A stretch of DNA of 64,000 bases from Caulobacteraceae bacterium (lineage in GTDB: Bacteria > Pseudomonadota > Alphaproteobacteria > Caulobacterales > Caulobacteraceae): NCBI GenBank assembly GCA_947475415.1, contig CANJLH010000007.1, positions 1 to 64,000 of the forward strand, read 5' to 3'. Below are positions 1 through 10,439 of this stretch, in pieces. The notes under the pieces were generated by a model. It saw nothing but the letters and a program-made list of their open reading frames with translations. It was not told where the DNA came from and did not search any database. The stretch's first letter is position 1. Each line of letters begins with the position of its first letter. The translations under genes and the position numbers were made by a program.

Positions 1-36
1 CCGCCGAACCGCCGCGTAGGACTCCACAACGTACAT
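1..36 (-). CDS. istA: IS21-family transposase IstA, first 12 residues
   Basis: Reading the minus strand from position 36 gives MYVVESYAAVRR and then runs off the window. I recognise this as the usual N-terminus of alphaproteobacterial IS21-family IstA transposases (MY-x-VE-x-YAAVRRF). A purine-rich GGGGAG lies roughly 10 bases upstream. IstA is the DDE transposase that works with the IstB ATPase helper. Only the first 12 codons are visible, so integrity of the gene cannot be judged. The end repeats just upstream support the call. Confidence 0.7.
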   Translation of the reverse strand, partial: MYVVESYAAVRR

Positions 37-148
37 CCCCCGGCGCTCCCCACTCTCGGGAAAACGCCTACCACTGGCCGGGTTTTACACCGCCCGCAGC
101 CGCATATCGCCGCCGCTCCAGTGGCCTACTTTTACTCCGCCGCGCACA
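1..148 (-). mobile_element. IS21-family insertion sequence, istA-proximal end (partial)
   Basis: The window opens inside an insertion sequence whose istA gene is read on the minus strand. Two imperfect repeats of about 24 bp lie outside the istA start, at 71-94 and 118-141. Both share the pattern CCA-s-TGGCC, TTTTAC, CCGCC. Multiple short repeats at the ends are typical of IS21-family elements. The outer tip is probably near 148, where the minus strand begins TGTGCGCGGCGGAG; IS21 ends start with TG. The 96 bp from there to the next stop codon show nothing I recognise. The rest of the element (istA, istB, other end) lies left of the window. Confidence 0.72.
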
Positions 149-244
149 GCGCTCCTCGCTTCCGCCCGCGCGGCGCGGCGCGCAATTGAAACGGCCGCCC
201 GATCCAATGCCTGAGATCGGTGTTGGCTAAGGTATAGCCGTCAA

Positions 245-1042
245 CTAGGCCTTGGTGACCCCGAGGATGTGATGCGCCAGACGCGCCGACCAGACCGCCT
301 GTCCAGATTCATCGCCGATCAGGTCTTGGCGAACCTCCAGTTCCAGATAGTCCAACCCCCGGCCGATCGCGTGCAAAGGCACGGTGTAGTCAATCCCCGC
401 CATCGCATAGGGCTCATTGTCGCCAACGATCAATTCCGCTTCGTTCGCGAGGCTCGCCAGCATCGCTTGGGATACCCGGGAGTTTCCAAGGTGCAGAACG
501 CCAACCTGCCACGGCCTCGCGAGTCCATTCATGCGCGGCGTGAAGCTGTGGATCGCCACCACCACGGTCTCCAGACCCTTGTCGGCGCGCAAATTCAGCT
601 CCGCGGCGATGCGGGCGTGATATGGCGCGTGGATCATTTCCACTCGCGCCGAGACCTCAGCGGACGTGAGGTTGGCGTTGGCAGGGATCAATGTCCCGTC
701 TGAGACCTCCACAATCGCATCGGCCCGTTCGGGATTGCGATTGCAATCTATAACCAGGCGCGAATAGGTCTGCTGGATCACACAGGCGTTCAGCGAATGG
801 GCAAGCCTGTTCGCCAGCGCACCCGCGCCAATGTCCCAGGCGATATGTCGCTCAAAGGCGTCTGGACTTGCCCCCATCAATCCCAGCGCTCCAGGCGTCG
901 CTCGTCCCGCATGGTCGCAAACAATCAGGAATGGCGACCGCGCGCCGCCGTTGATGACCGCGACCGGCGCTGGATCTCCAGGCGCCAGCAGTCCGTCCCT
1001 ATTCACGCCGCCCCCGCCATTGACCTTCGGCCTCCTGATCAT
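245..1042 (-). CDS. N-formylglutamate amidohydrolase family protein
   Basis: 265 residues of the N-formylglutamate amidohydrolase (HutG/FGase) family, zinc-dependent hydrolases of N-formyl amino acids such as the histidine-degradation intermediate. Recognisable family segments are an early VCDHAGR, RLVIDCNR near residue 98, the IHSFTP block near 165, and LELEVRQDLI near the C-terminus. No other hut genes are nearby, so a role in histidine catabolism is not implied by context; related enzymes act on other amides. The gene is divergent from the MarR gene at 1083 with only 40 bp between. Met1 at 1042 is the first start; a GTG 12 codons in is an alternative. Confidence 0.85.
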   Translation of the reverse strand: MIRRPKVNGGGGVNRDGLLAPGDPAPVAVINGGARSPFLIVCDHAGRATPGALGLMGASPDAFERHIAWDIGAGALANRLAHSLNACVIQQTYSRLVIDCNRNPERADAIVEVSDGTLIPANANLTSAEVSARVEMIHAPYHARIAAELNLRADKGLETVVVAIHSFTPRMNGLARPWQVGVLHLGNSRVSQAMLASLANEAELIVGDNEPYAMAGIDYTVPLHAIGRGLDYLELEVRQDLIGDESGQAVWSARLAHHILGVTKA

Positions 1043-1046
1043 CTAG

Positions 1047-1067
1047 ATAGTTTCTAAACCTAACTAT
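1047..1067. promoter_or_regulatory. Inverted repeat, candidate MarR operator
   Basis: ATAGTT and AACTAT form a perfect 6-bp inverted repeat with a 9-bp spacer, centred in the 40-bp gap between two divergent start codons. Size, AT-richness and position fit an autoregulatory site for the adjacent MarR protein. A TATATT at 1065-1070 could be the -10 element for marR; transcription would then begin within a few bases of the GTG start, giving a nearly leaderless mRNA. Function is inferred. Confidence 0.5.
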
Positions 1068-1082
1068 ATTGAAATTGATTCC

Positions 1083-1541
1083 GTGCCTGCCGCGAGCTCA
1101 GCGCCCACTGCCGCCGACCCTGCCGCCCTCGCTGAAGCGCTGCGACCGGCCCTGATGCGCCTGTCCCGCCGCCTTCGCCAGGAATCACAGAAGGCCGGGG
1201 TTTCCGCCCTTGAGGCGCTGTTGCTGGCGGAAATCAAGCGCCAGCCTGGAATTGGTGTCTGCGATCTCGCCGATGCCGAGCGGATCTCACGCCCGGCAAT
1301 GAGTTCCCACGTCAAGCGCCTGGTGGCGCAGGGCTGGGTGGATCGCGCCGGAGACGCCGAGGATGGCCGTCGTTCGGGCCTGGCGATAACATCGGCAGGC
1401 GGGCGCCGGCTTGATGCGATCCGCCGCCTGCGCAACGACTGGCTGGCGGCGCGGCTCGCCCAACTTCCACCGCAGGCGCTGTCTTCTCTGGCCGCCGCAG
1501 CAGATCCCCTCGCCCAACTCATCGGCCAGCCCCGTGAGTGA
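1083..1541 (+). CDS. MarR family transcriptional regulator
   Basis: 152 residues with a winged-helix MarR fold: a dimerisation helix (ALRPALMRLSRRLRQES), then the HTH in GIGVCDLADAERISRPAMSSHVKRL and the wing with the usual D-x-R-R-S-G pattern (DAEDGRRSG). It starts at GTG 1083, directly after the candidate operator, with no room for a normal ribosome binding site. The stop overlaps the start of the downstream efflux gene by 8 nt (GTGAGTGA), so the two are translationally coupled. MarR proteins usually repress a neighbouring efflux or detoxification gene and release DNA on binding a small phenolic ligand; the ligand is unknown here. Confidence 0.88.
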   Translation: MPAASSAPTAADPAALAEALRPALMRLSRRLRQESQKAGVSALEALLLAEIKRQPGIGVCDLADAERISRPAMSSHVKRLVAQGWVDRAGDAEDGRRSGLAITSAGGRRLDAIRRLRNDWLAARLAQLPPQALSSLAAAADPLAQLIGQPRE

Positions 1542-2967
1542 ACCCGCATCAACCGAGCCCTACGCGCGCCCGGCGCCGGACTGGTTGACGCCGGCGATCA
1601 TCGGCACGGCGTTCCTCCTGCAGACGCTGATGTCGACCGTTCTGGCAAACGCCCTGCCTTCCATGTCTGTAGCTCTGGGCGTCAATCCTCTGCGACTCAA
1701 CATGGCCATCACCATGTATCTGTTGGCCTCGGCGGTGTTTCTTCCGGTCAGCGGCTGGGCTGGAGACCGATTTGGCGCCCGTCTGGTGTTTGTCACCGCG
1801 ATCATCCTTTTCGGAATCAGCTCCTCGGCCTGCGGCTTTTCGCAGAACCTGCCCCAATTGATCGTGGCCAGGATTTTTCAGGGCATGGCCGCCGCCATGA
1901 TGACCCCGGTGGGGCGTTTGGTGCTCTTGCGCACCACGCCTAAGGATCGGTTGGTCGGCGCAATGTCGATTTTGACCGTGCCGCCGTTGCTGGGCACCAT
2001 GATCGGTCCTGTGCTTGGCGGCGCCATCGTCACCTACCTCGACTGGCGGTGGATCTTTTTCATCAATCTGCCCGTCGCCGTCATGGGTGTCATTCTTGTC
2101 CTGCGTCATATCCCCAAGGTCGAACCGCTCGGCGCGCCCAAGTTGGATTGGTTCGGTGTCGCCCTGACCGGCCTCGGCCTTGCTTGCCTTGTCTTCGGTT
2201 TCGAGAATCTGGGCCACCCTATCATTCCGCTGCCCGCCGTGGCCGCCCTCTTCGTGATTGGCGCAGGGTCCCTGTGGCTCTACGCCCGCTACGCCCATGG
2301 CAACCCCCGCGCCATCCTTGACCTCAGCTTGTTCGACGCCATGACCTTCCGCGCCGCAGTCGTCGGCGGCTCGTTCATGCGCTTTTCGATCAGCGCCCTG
2401 CCCTTCCTGCTGGCCCTGCTGTTTCAGATCGGCTTCGGCATGGACGCGCTGCAGGCGGGGCTGCTCACATTCTATGGCGGGGCCGGCGCCCTTGTCATGA
2501 AGGCCAGCGCGCCGCCGATTCTGCGGCGCTTCGGATTTCGCACCGTACTCCTGGTTAACGGCTTTCTGGTCGCTGTCATGTCGATGGCCTACGCCTTCAT
2601 CCAGCCAGGCACGCCCCAGTGGCTGATCATCGCCGTCCTGCTCATTGGCGGCTTTTTCCGCTCCCTGCAGTTCACCAGCCTCAACGGCATGGTCTACGCC
2701 GATGTGGATCAACCCCAGATGAGCCGCGCTTCGACGCTTTCCAGCATGGCCCAGCAACTCTCCCAGTCGGTTGGCGCCGGCCTCGCCGCCCTGATGCTGC
2801 ACTGGGTCATGGCCTTCCAGGGCGTAAGCAAAATCGACGTCCATGTGGTCGCGCCGGTGATGTTCGCCTTCGGGGTCATCAGCCTGATCTCGCTGCTGTA
2901 TTTCTGGCGCCTGGACCGCGATGCCGGTGACGGCATGAACGGACGAACGGCGTTGGCCGCCACCTGA
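1534..2967 (+). CDS. MFS multidrug efflux transporter, DHA2 (EmrB/QacA) type
   Basis: 477 residues, about 14 hydrophobic segments, matching the DHA2 drug:H+ antiporter family of the inner membrane. Visible motifs are the family opener LQTLMSTVLANALPSM, the loop 2-3 motif A GDRFGARLVF, and motif C in TM5 (GPVLGG). I placed the start at GTG 1534, overlapping marR, because upstream in-frame codons only encode marR in another frame. Coupled expression with MarR suggests substrate-induced export. The stop codon abuts the stop of the convergent gene at 2968 with no gap. Confidence 0.87.
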   Translation: MSEPASTEPYARPAPDWLTPAIIGTAFLLQTLMSTVLANALPSMSVALGVNPLRLNMAITMYLLASAVFLPVSGWAGDRFGARLVFVTAIILFGISSSACGFSQNLPQLIVARIFQGMAAAMMTPVGRLVLLRTTPKDRLVGAMSILTVPPLLGTMIGPVLGGAIVTYLDWRWIFFINLPVAVMGVILVLRHIPKVEPLGAPKLDWFGVALTGLGLACLVFGFENLGHPIIPLPAVAALFVIGAGSLWLYARYAHGNPRAILDLSLFDAMTFRAAVVGGSFMRFSISALPFLLALLFQIGFGMDALQAGLLTFYGGAGALVMKASAPPILRRFGFRTVLLVNGFLVAVMSMAYAFIQPGTPQWLIIAVLLIGGFFRSLQFTSLNGMVYADVDQPQMSRASTLSSMAQQLSQSVGAGLAALMLHWVMAFQGVSKIDVHVVAPVMFAFGVISLISLLYFWRLDRDAGDGMNGRTALAAT

Positions 2968-3972
2968 TCAATCGGCGCCGGCCAATCGCCGGCCTGCGCT
3001 CAGGGCCGTCTTCGCCGCCAGATCCGCCTTTGCAGCCTCATATTCCGCCGCCAACCGGTCCACCAACTCACCTGTTCCAGGTACGCGGTCCAACACCCCG
3101 ATCCCCTGGCCGCACCCCCAGATGTCGCGCCAGGCCTTGGCCTCGGTGTTGCCGCCCGACCCGAAGTTCATCTTCGTGGCGTCCGACTGCGGCAGGTTCT
3201 TCGGATCCAGTCCCGCCCCAACGATCGATTTCGTCAGGTAGTTGCCGGCCACGCCGGTGAACAGGTTGGTATAGGTTATGTCGTCGGCGGCGCTCTCGAC
3301 GATCATCTGCTTGTAGCCCTCGGCCGCGTTCGCCTCTTTGGTGGCGATGAAAGCGGAGCCGATATAGGCCAGATCAGCGCCCATCGCCTGGGCGCCCAGC
3401 ACAGCCGACCCATTTGCGATCGCGCCGGACAGGGCGATCGGACCGTCGAACCATAGCCGCAATTCCTGCACGAGGGCGAAGGGCGATAGCGTGCCCGCGT
3501 GCCCGCCTGCGCCGGCCGCCACTGCGATCAGCCCCTGTGACCCCTTCTCCACCGCCTTGCGTGCAAACCGTTCGTCGATCACATCGGCGAGCGTAACTCC
3601 ACCATAGGAACGCACCTCGGCGTTCAATTCCTCCCTCGCGCCCAGCGATGTAATGATCACCGGGACCTTCCATTTGGTCGTCGCGGCTAGGTCGTGTTCC
3701 AGCCGGTTATTGGTTTTGTGGACGATGTGATTGACGCCGAACGGCGCTGAGGGCCGTTCAGGGTGCTCCCGATCCCAAGCCGCCAGTTCCTCTGTGATCT
3801 GGTGCAGCCATTCCTCGAGTTGGGAAGCCGGCCGCGCGTTCAATGCTGGAAAAGTTCCTACGATCCCGGCTTTGCACTGGGCGATCACAAGCTCCGGCCC
3901 GGAGATTATGAATAGCGGCGACCCGATCACCGGTATGCGCAGCCGATGCTGCAGAATGACAGGCATGGTCAT
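2968..3972 (-). CDS. Nitronate monooxygenase / 2-nitropropane dioxygenase family protein
   Basis: 334 residues of the FMN-binding NMO TIM-barrel family (also related to enoyl-ACP reductase FabK). The N-terminal RIPVIGSPLFIISGPELV, the GGHAG loop at residues 156-160, and the glycine-rich LSGAIANGSAV with GADLAYIGSAF (FMN phosphate site) are characteristic. It oxidises alkyl nitronates or acts as an FMN-dependent redox enzyme; the substrate cannot be read from the sequence. It is the last gene of a minus-strand set with the SDR and the P450 (79-bp gap from P450), which suggests a shared oxidative pathway. Confidence 0.85.
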   Translation of the reverse strand: MTMPVILQHRLRIPVIGSPLFIISGPELVIAQCKAGIVGTFPALNARPASQLEEWLHQITEELAAWDREHPERPSAPFGVNHIVHKTNNRLEHDLAATTKWKVPVIITSLGAREELNAEVRSYGGVTLADVIDERFARKAVEKGSQGLIAVAAGAGGHAGTLSPFALVQELRLWFDGPIALSGAIANGSAVLGAQAMGADLAYIGSAFIATKEANAAEGYKQMIVESAADDITYTNLFTGVAGNYLTKSIVGAGLDPKNLPQSDATKMNFGSGGNTEAKAWRDIWGCGQGIGVLDRVPGTGELVDRLAAEYEAAKADLAAKTALSAGRRLAGAD

Positions 3973-4051
3973 GCGATAGCGCTCGTAGGTTCAGGGGGGC
4001 GAAGCCATGCTGCGTACAGATACCGCGCCACACAAGGCAAGTGCTACGCGC

Positions 4052-5338
4052 CTACCCCCACGCCAATCGCATCTCTTCGGCGCCCCATACTGTCCCCGCA
4101 TGCACGATCGGGGCGGTTCCATCCTTCACCCGGAACGGCGAAAGCCGGGTCAACCATTCTTCAAACGCAATTGTCAGTTCCAGCCGCGCCAGATGCGACC
4201 CAATGCACCGGTGCGGCCCATAGGCGAAGCCCATGTGGTGAATGCCAGTGCGAGTGAAATCGATTTCATCCGGCCGGTCGAGCTCCGCCGGATCAATATT
4301 GGCCAACTGCGGGGGGCAGTTGATCAGGTCGCCCTTCTTCATTTTCACGCCGGCGAAATCGACGTCGCGCGTCGCAATCCGCGTCATTGGCAGGATGCCG
4401 TAGACCCGTATCAATTCCTCCACCGCGCTGGGTATGAGGCTCGGGTTGGCGCGCAGTTCGGCTTGATGTTCAGGGTTCCGCGCCAAATGTAGGAACAGGA
4501 AGCTAAGTGTTGCCGCCACCGTATCCAGACCCGCCACGAAAACCAGGAACGCACAGCCCACCATTTCGTCCTCGGTCAGCGGCCGGCCCTCGACGCGGCC
4601 GTTGAGGATGAAGGTGATGAAGTCGTCCTTCGGATTGACCCGACGGTCGGCGATCAGTTCGCGCATATAGTCAACGATCGCGCGCACGCCACCGGCTCGG
4701 GTTTCAAGGTCCTGACCGTGCAACAGGTCGCGACCCCACTGCTGGAATTCCTCCCGCCGCTCATCAGAAATCCCAACGAACTGCAAAAAGATCGTCACCG
4801 GGAAGGGACGCGCAAATTCGTCCATGAATTCGCATTCCCCCCGCGCCTTGAAGGATTCGATCAGGCTGACCGCCCGCGAGCGGATCCCATCCTTCATCGC
4901 CTCCATACGCTTGGGCGAAAACAGCGGGTTCAGCATCATACGGAACTCGGTGTGCAGTGGCGGATCATTCTCCACTGGCACCATCCGCCAGGATTCTCCG
5001 ATCATCGGCGCGAACGTTTCACGCTGGCTGGAGAACAGGTTCGGCTGCTGCAGCGCATCGCGCATGTCGGCGGCGCGGGTGAATATCCACATGCCCGGGC
5101 TGCCGAGGTATTGGGTCGTTTCGGGCGACAGCGCATAGACCACCCGCGGGCCGTCGCGGAACTTTCGGAACGCCGCGTGCGGGTCAGCGTTGGGGCCAGG
5201 CGCCATGCCGGGGCTGGACCAGTAGCTGAACTCCCGCACCAGTTCCGGTGGGACATGTGCCGGCGCCTCGGCGACCTTATCTGCGACGAGTTGTTCGCCC
5301 ATGATGGCGGCCCCCATAAACTGGCTGTCGAACTTCAT
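4052..5338 (-). CDS. Cytochrome P450
   Basis: 428 residues, the normal length for soluble bacterial P450s. The oxygen-activation I-helix motif is AGLDT at 269-273, the K-helix ExxR is E308-LI-R311, and the haem loop FAYGPHRCIG ends with the thiolate ligand Cys378. There is no N-terminal membrane anchor. It needs a ferredoxin and reductase, neither of which is encoded nearby. It lies between an SDR (61 bp upstream) and a nitronate monooxygenase (79 bp downstream) on the same strand. Substrate is unknown; terpenoid, fatty-acid or aromatic hydroxylation are all possible. Confidence 0.92.
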   Translation of the reverse strand: MKFDSQFMGAAIMGEQLVADKVAEAPAHVPPELVREFSYWSSPGMAPGPNADPHAAFRKFRDGPRVVYALSPETTQYLGSPGMWIFTRAADMRDALQQPNLFSSQRETFAPMIGESWRMVPVENDPPLHTEFRMMLNPLFSPKRMEAMKDGIRSRAVSLIESFKARGECEFMDEFARPFPVTIFLQFVGISDERREEFQQWGRDLLHGQDLETRAGGVRAIVDYMRELIADRRVNPKDDFITFILNGRVEGRPLTEDEMVGCAFLVFVAGLDTVAATLSFLFLHLARNPEHQAELRANPSLIPSAVEELIRVYGILPMTRIATRDVDFAGVKMKKGDLINCPPQLANIDPAELDRPDEIDFTRTGIHHMGFAYGPHRCIGSHLARLELTIAFEEWLTRLSPFRVKDGTAPIVHAGTVWGAEEMRLAWG

Positions 5339-5399
5339 TCCGACCTTGCCGCATCAGGGGCCTTTCGGCAAACCCCGGCTCATCGATCCATCCCTGGAC

Positions 5400-6185
5400 C
5401 TATGGCCTAAGCGTCGCGCCGCCGTCCAGATGCAGCACTTGGCCGGTTATCCACGCGCCGGCTGGCGAGCACAGAAGGAGCAGGGCGCCCACCAGCTCGT
5501 CCGGTTCCCCATCGACCCGCATCGCGGTCATCATCTTCATCATAGCGCGATAGGGCGAATCTGGCGGCGTCAGGGACCGCCCCGCATCGCTTCCGGTAAC
5601 CCCCGGCGCGATCGCATTGACGTTGATGTTGTGGGGTCCGAGCTCTCGGGCCAGCGTCGTGGTCAGCCCCACGAGCGCCAGTTTGGTGATCCCGTACACC
5701 GAAGCCGCCGGATAGGCGCCGGCCGAGGACTGATTGACGATCTTGCCGCCACCGCGCTTTCGCATCGACGGCGCCACCGCCTGTGAACAGAACAGCGCGC
5801 CAGTGAGGTTGACTGCGATCACTTTGTTCCAGGCTTCTTCGGTGATCGCCATCGCCGGGGTGCTGACCACTTCCACCATCAGGGCGGCGTTGTTGACCAG
5901 TATATCGACGCCGCCATATGCCGCCTCGGCCGCCGCGACCATGCGCCCGACCGAGGTCTGATCGGCGATGTCCACTTGCACGCTGATCGCCTTGCCGCCC
6001 CCCGCGGTGATCTCCGCCGCGACCCGCTGCGCGCCCTCCAGACTGAGGTCGGCGACCACCACCGCCGCTCCGACGCCCGACAAGCCTTTGGCGTAGGCCT
6101 CGCCGATGCTGTTCCTGCGTCCACCGGCCCCGGTCACGATGGCCACTTTGTCGCGGAGGGAGAACTGGTCGAGGGAAAATGTCAT
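5400..6185 (-). CDS. SDR family NAD(P)-dependent oxidoreductase
   Basis: 261 residues, classical short-chain dehydrogenase fold. The dinucleotide motif is TGAGGRRNSIGEA, with a three-residue insertion between the glycines relative to the usual TGxxxGIG; NNA follows at the end of beta-4. The catalytic Ser is in NQSSAG and the Tyr/Lys pair in YGITK. I chose Met at 6185 because the upstream extension is not SDR-like. It is the first gene of the SDR-P450-NMO set and is divergent from the mutase genes (140-bp gap), so it could oxidise an alcohol made by the P450. Confidence 0.88.
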   Translation of the reverse strand: MTFSLDQFSLRDKVAIVTGAGGRRNSIGEAYAKGLSGVGAAVVVADLSLEGAQRVAAEITAGGGKAISVQVDIADQTSVGRMVAAAEAAYGGVDILVNNAALMVEVVSTPAMAITEEAWNKVIAVNLTGALFCSQAVAPSMRKRGGGKIVNQSSAGAYPAASVYGITKLALVGLTTTLARELGPHNINVNAIAPGVTGSDAGRSLTPPDSPYRAMMKMMTAMRVDGEPDELVGALLLLCSPAGAWITGQVLHLDGGATLRP

Positions 6186-6325
6186 CTGATCAATCCCGTT
6201 GGGTTGCGCCGTTGCACCGGTCTTGCAGAAGACGCCGAGCCTCGCGTGGATTTCAACCCCCCAAGGCGCACTATCGATGCGCCCTCGCACTTGACCTGCC
6301 TGGACCGGCGCCGCATCACCCCGCG

Positions 6326-7749
6326 ATGGCTGACACCCTTGACCTAGCGGACCTGTTTCCGCCAGCCGACGAGACCGCCTGGAAGGCCCTCGTCGCCAAG
6401 ACCCTGGGCGAAACGCCCTTTGAATCCCTCCGCTTGAAGACAGTCGAGGGTTTGTCGATTGAGCCGCTCTATCCGGCCGCTGCTGCAGAACCGCTCGAGC
6501 TTGCGCCTCGAAGCGTCGAACGGCCCTGGGAAGTGCGCTGTTTCAGCGCTCATCCCGACGCCGCCCGGGCAAACGCCGAGATCCTTGAGGATCTGGCGGG
6601 CGGCGCGGCCTCGGTGGTTTTGGCCATCGACCCTTCGGGCGCGCGCGGATCAGCGATAGGTTCTTCCGATGGACTCGCCCGCGCACTTCAGGGCGTTGTG
6701 TTGGAACTAGCCCCCGTGGCGCTGGATGCCGGTTTCCTTGCCCCGATCGCCGCAGATTGGCTGGGCGCCGCGGCCAAGGCTTCGCCTGGCGCCCGGATCT
6801 GCCCGCACATGGACCCCTTAAGCGCATTCGCCGAAGCTGGAGCTAGCCCAGGGCCCGTGGAATCTCACTTGGTGTCGGCTGCGACCGTCGCCGCACGCCT
6901 CGCCCAGCCCTACCCTGCAGCAGGCCTGTTCCTGGCGTCTGGGCGCGTGGTTCACGAGGCTGGCGGTGGCGAGGCGGCCGAACTGGCCTTCGCCACTTCG
7001 GCCGCTCTGGCCTACGCCAAGGCTATGGTCCGCGCTGGCATGCCCATGGATGACGCCTTCAACCGCATCACCCTCAGCCTCGCCGCCGATAACGACCACT
7101 TCCTGACCATCGCCAAGCTACGCGCGGCGCGTAGACTATGGGCGCGCCTCACCCAGGCCTGTGGCGTCGCAGGCCCGGCCAGGGTCGAAGCCCGCTCGTC
7201 GCGCCGGATGCTGGCGGCCCAGGACGCCTGGACTAACATGCTTCGCCTGACCGCGGCCAATTTCGGCGCGGCCATTGGCGGCGCCGACTCGGTGGTGCTT
7301 GGAAACTTCACGGACGCCATCGGCCTGCCGACGGCCTTTGCGCGCCGCCAGAGCCGCAACACCCAGTTGGTGTTGATGGAGGAATCACATTTGGGCCGAG
7401 TAGCCGACCCAGCCGCCGGCTCAGGATTTGCCGAGGCGCTCACTGACGAACTCGCCCGCGCCGCATGGGCCGATTTCCAGGCGATCGAGGCCAGGGGCGG
7501 GATCATCTCGGCCCTCTCCGACGGCCACATCGCCGCCGGCGTCGCCGCGGCCAACACCGCCCGCGCTGCGGCCGGCAAGCCCAGAATCGTCGGCGTCACC
7601 GCCTTCCCACCGGAGTCATCCGTCGCAGTCGACGTCGAGTCGGCCTCGCCAAAACCGGTCACCGCCCCGGATTCGCGCCTGCCTGGCCCGGATGGCCGCT
7701 GCCCGCCACTCAAATCCCTCCGAATTTCCGAGCCCTTCGAGGCCCGCTC

Positions 7750-7753
<4 letters not shown>
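6326..7753 (+). CDS. mutA: Methylmalonyl-CoA mutase small (beta) subunit
   Basis: 475 residues, the non-catalytic partner of the heterodimeric mutase. It has the mutase TIM-barrel family segments ([68 protein letters not shown]) but no recognisable cobalamin DxHxxG motif, as expected of the small chain. The C-terminal 45 residues are proline-rich and unlike the large chain. Its stop overlaps the large-subunit start by 4 nt (ATGA). No cobalamin riboswitch is evident in the 140-bp upstream gap. The complex interconverts (R)-methylmalonyl-CoA and succinyl-CoA in propionate metabolism. Confidence 0.9.
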
Positions 7754-9909
<2,156 letters not shown>

Positions 9910-9915
9910 GGCGCC

Positions 9916-10353
9916 TTATCGGACGTTCGCCGATCCCTTCACCGGTCTCGGTTCGGCATTCCCTGTTTGTTGCCCGCTTGGCCAGTTAGTGAACTGGACT
10001 GGGCCATGGCGCGCCTCAATATCCTTTTGAAGCACCTTGGCCGCCATCAGATGGCCCGGGAACAGAGTGTCCACCGCCCAGCCGGCGATCGGGACCTCGG
10101 AACTCGCGGCGTCAACCAGCAGGAAGATGCCCATGGTTGCAAAGGTCCGCGTCGTAGCCCCAGCCTTGGCCGCCTCATAGAGCAGAAGTCCCGCCGCGCC
10201 GACGCTGTAGGCAATGTTTGCGCCTGGAATCCAGGCCAACAGGCCATCCAGTCCGATGCCGAAGGGACCGATGCCGATCAATCGGTCCGACAACCGCTTG
10301 ATACGTTCGGCTGAGCGCCATGCCTGATGCGCGCGCTCGCGTGTGGCGTCCAT
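9916..10353 (-). CDS. DUF4112 domain membrane-associated protein
   Basis: About 145 residues from ATG 10353; a TTG at 10425 would add 24 residues but has a poorer context. Two hydrophobic stretches carry the DUF4112 pattern: GIGLDGLLAWIPGANIAYSVGAAGLLLYEA and then a second copy-like LVDAASSEVPIAGWAVDTLFPGH. These proteins are widespread in proteobacteria, are predicted to sit in the membrane, and have no assigned function. It is convergent with mutB (6-bp gap) and follows the TipN-like gene on the same strand after 86 bp. Confidence 0.7.
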   Translation of the reverse strand: MDATRERAHQAWRSAERIKRLSDRLIGIGPFGIGLDGLLAWIPGANIAYSVGAAGLLLYEAAKAGATTRTFATMGIFLLVDAASSEVPIAGWAVDTLFPGHLMAAKVLQKDIEARHGPVQFTNWPSGQQTGNAEPRPVKGSANVR

Positions 10354-10439
10354 GGAGTTGGTGCTTCCCAATTCGCTCGTAGCCCCTCGGGGCTTCAAGA
10401 TCGTGCGCCCAACGCGCGGCTTCAAGTGCCGCTGGGTAA

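Noticed and set aside
1549-2844. 431-codon open frame antisense to the MFS transporter
   Set aside because: Composition (His/Gln/Gly/Asp-rich) is the usual antisense shadow of a GC-rich membrane-protein gene; the plus-strand frame has clear family motifs.
6186-6325. Cobalamin riboswitch before the B12-dependent mutase genes
   Set aside because: The 140-bp gap has no B12-box-like sequence or room for the full structure.
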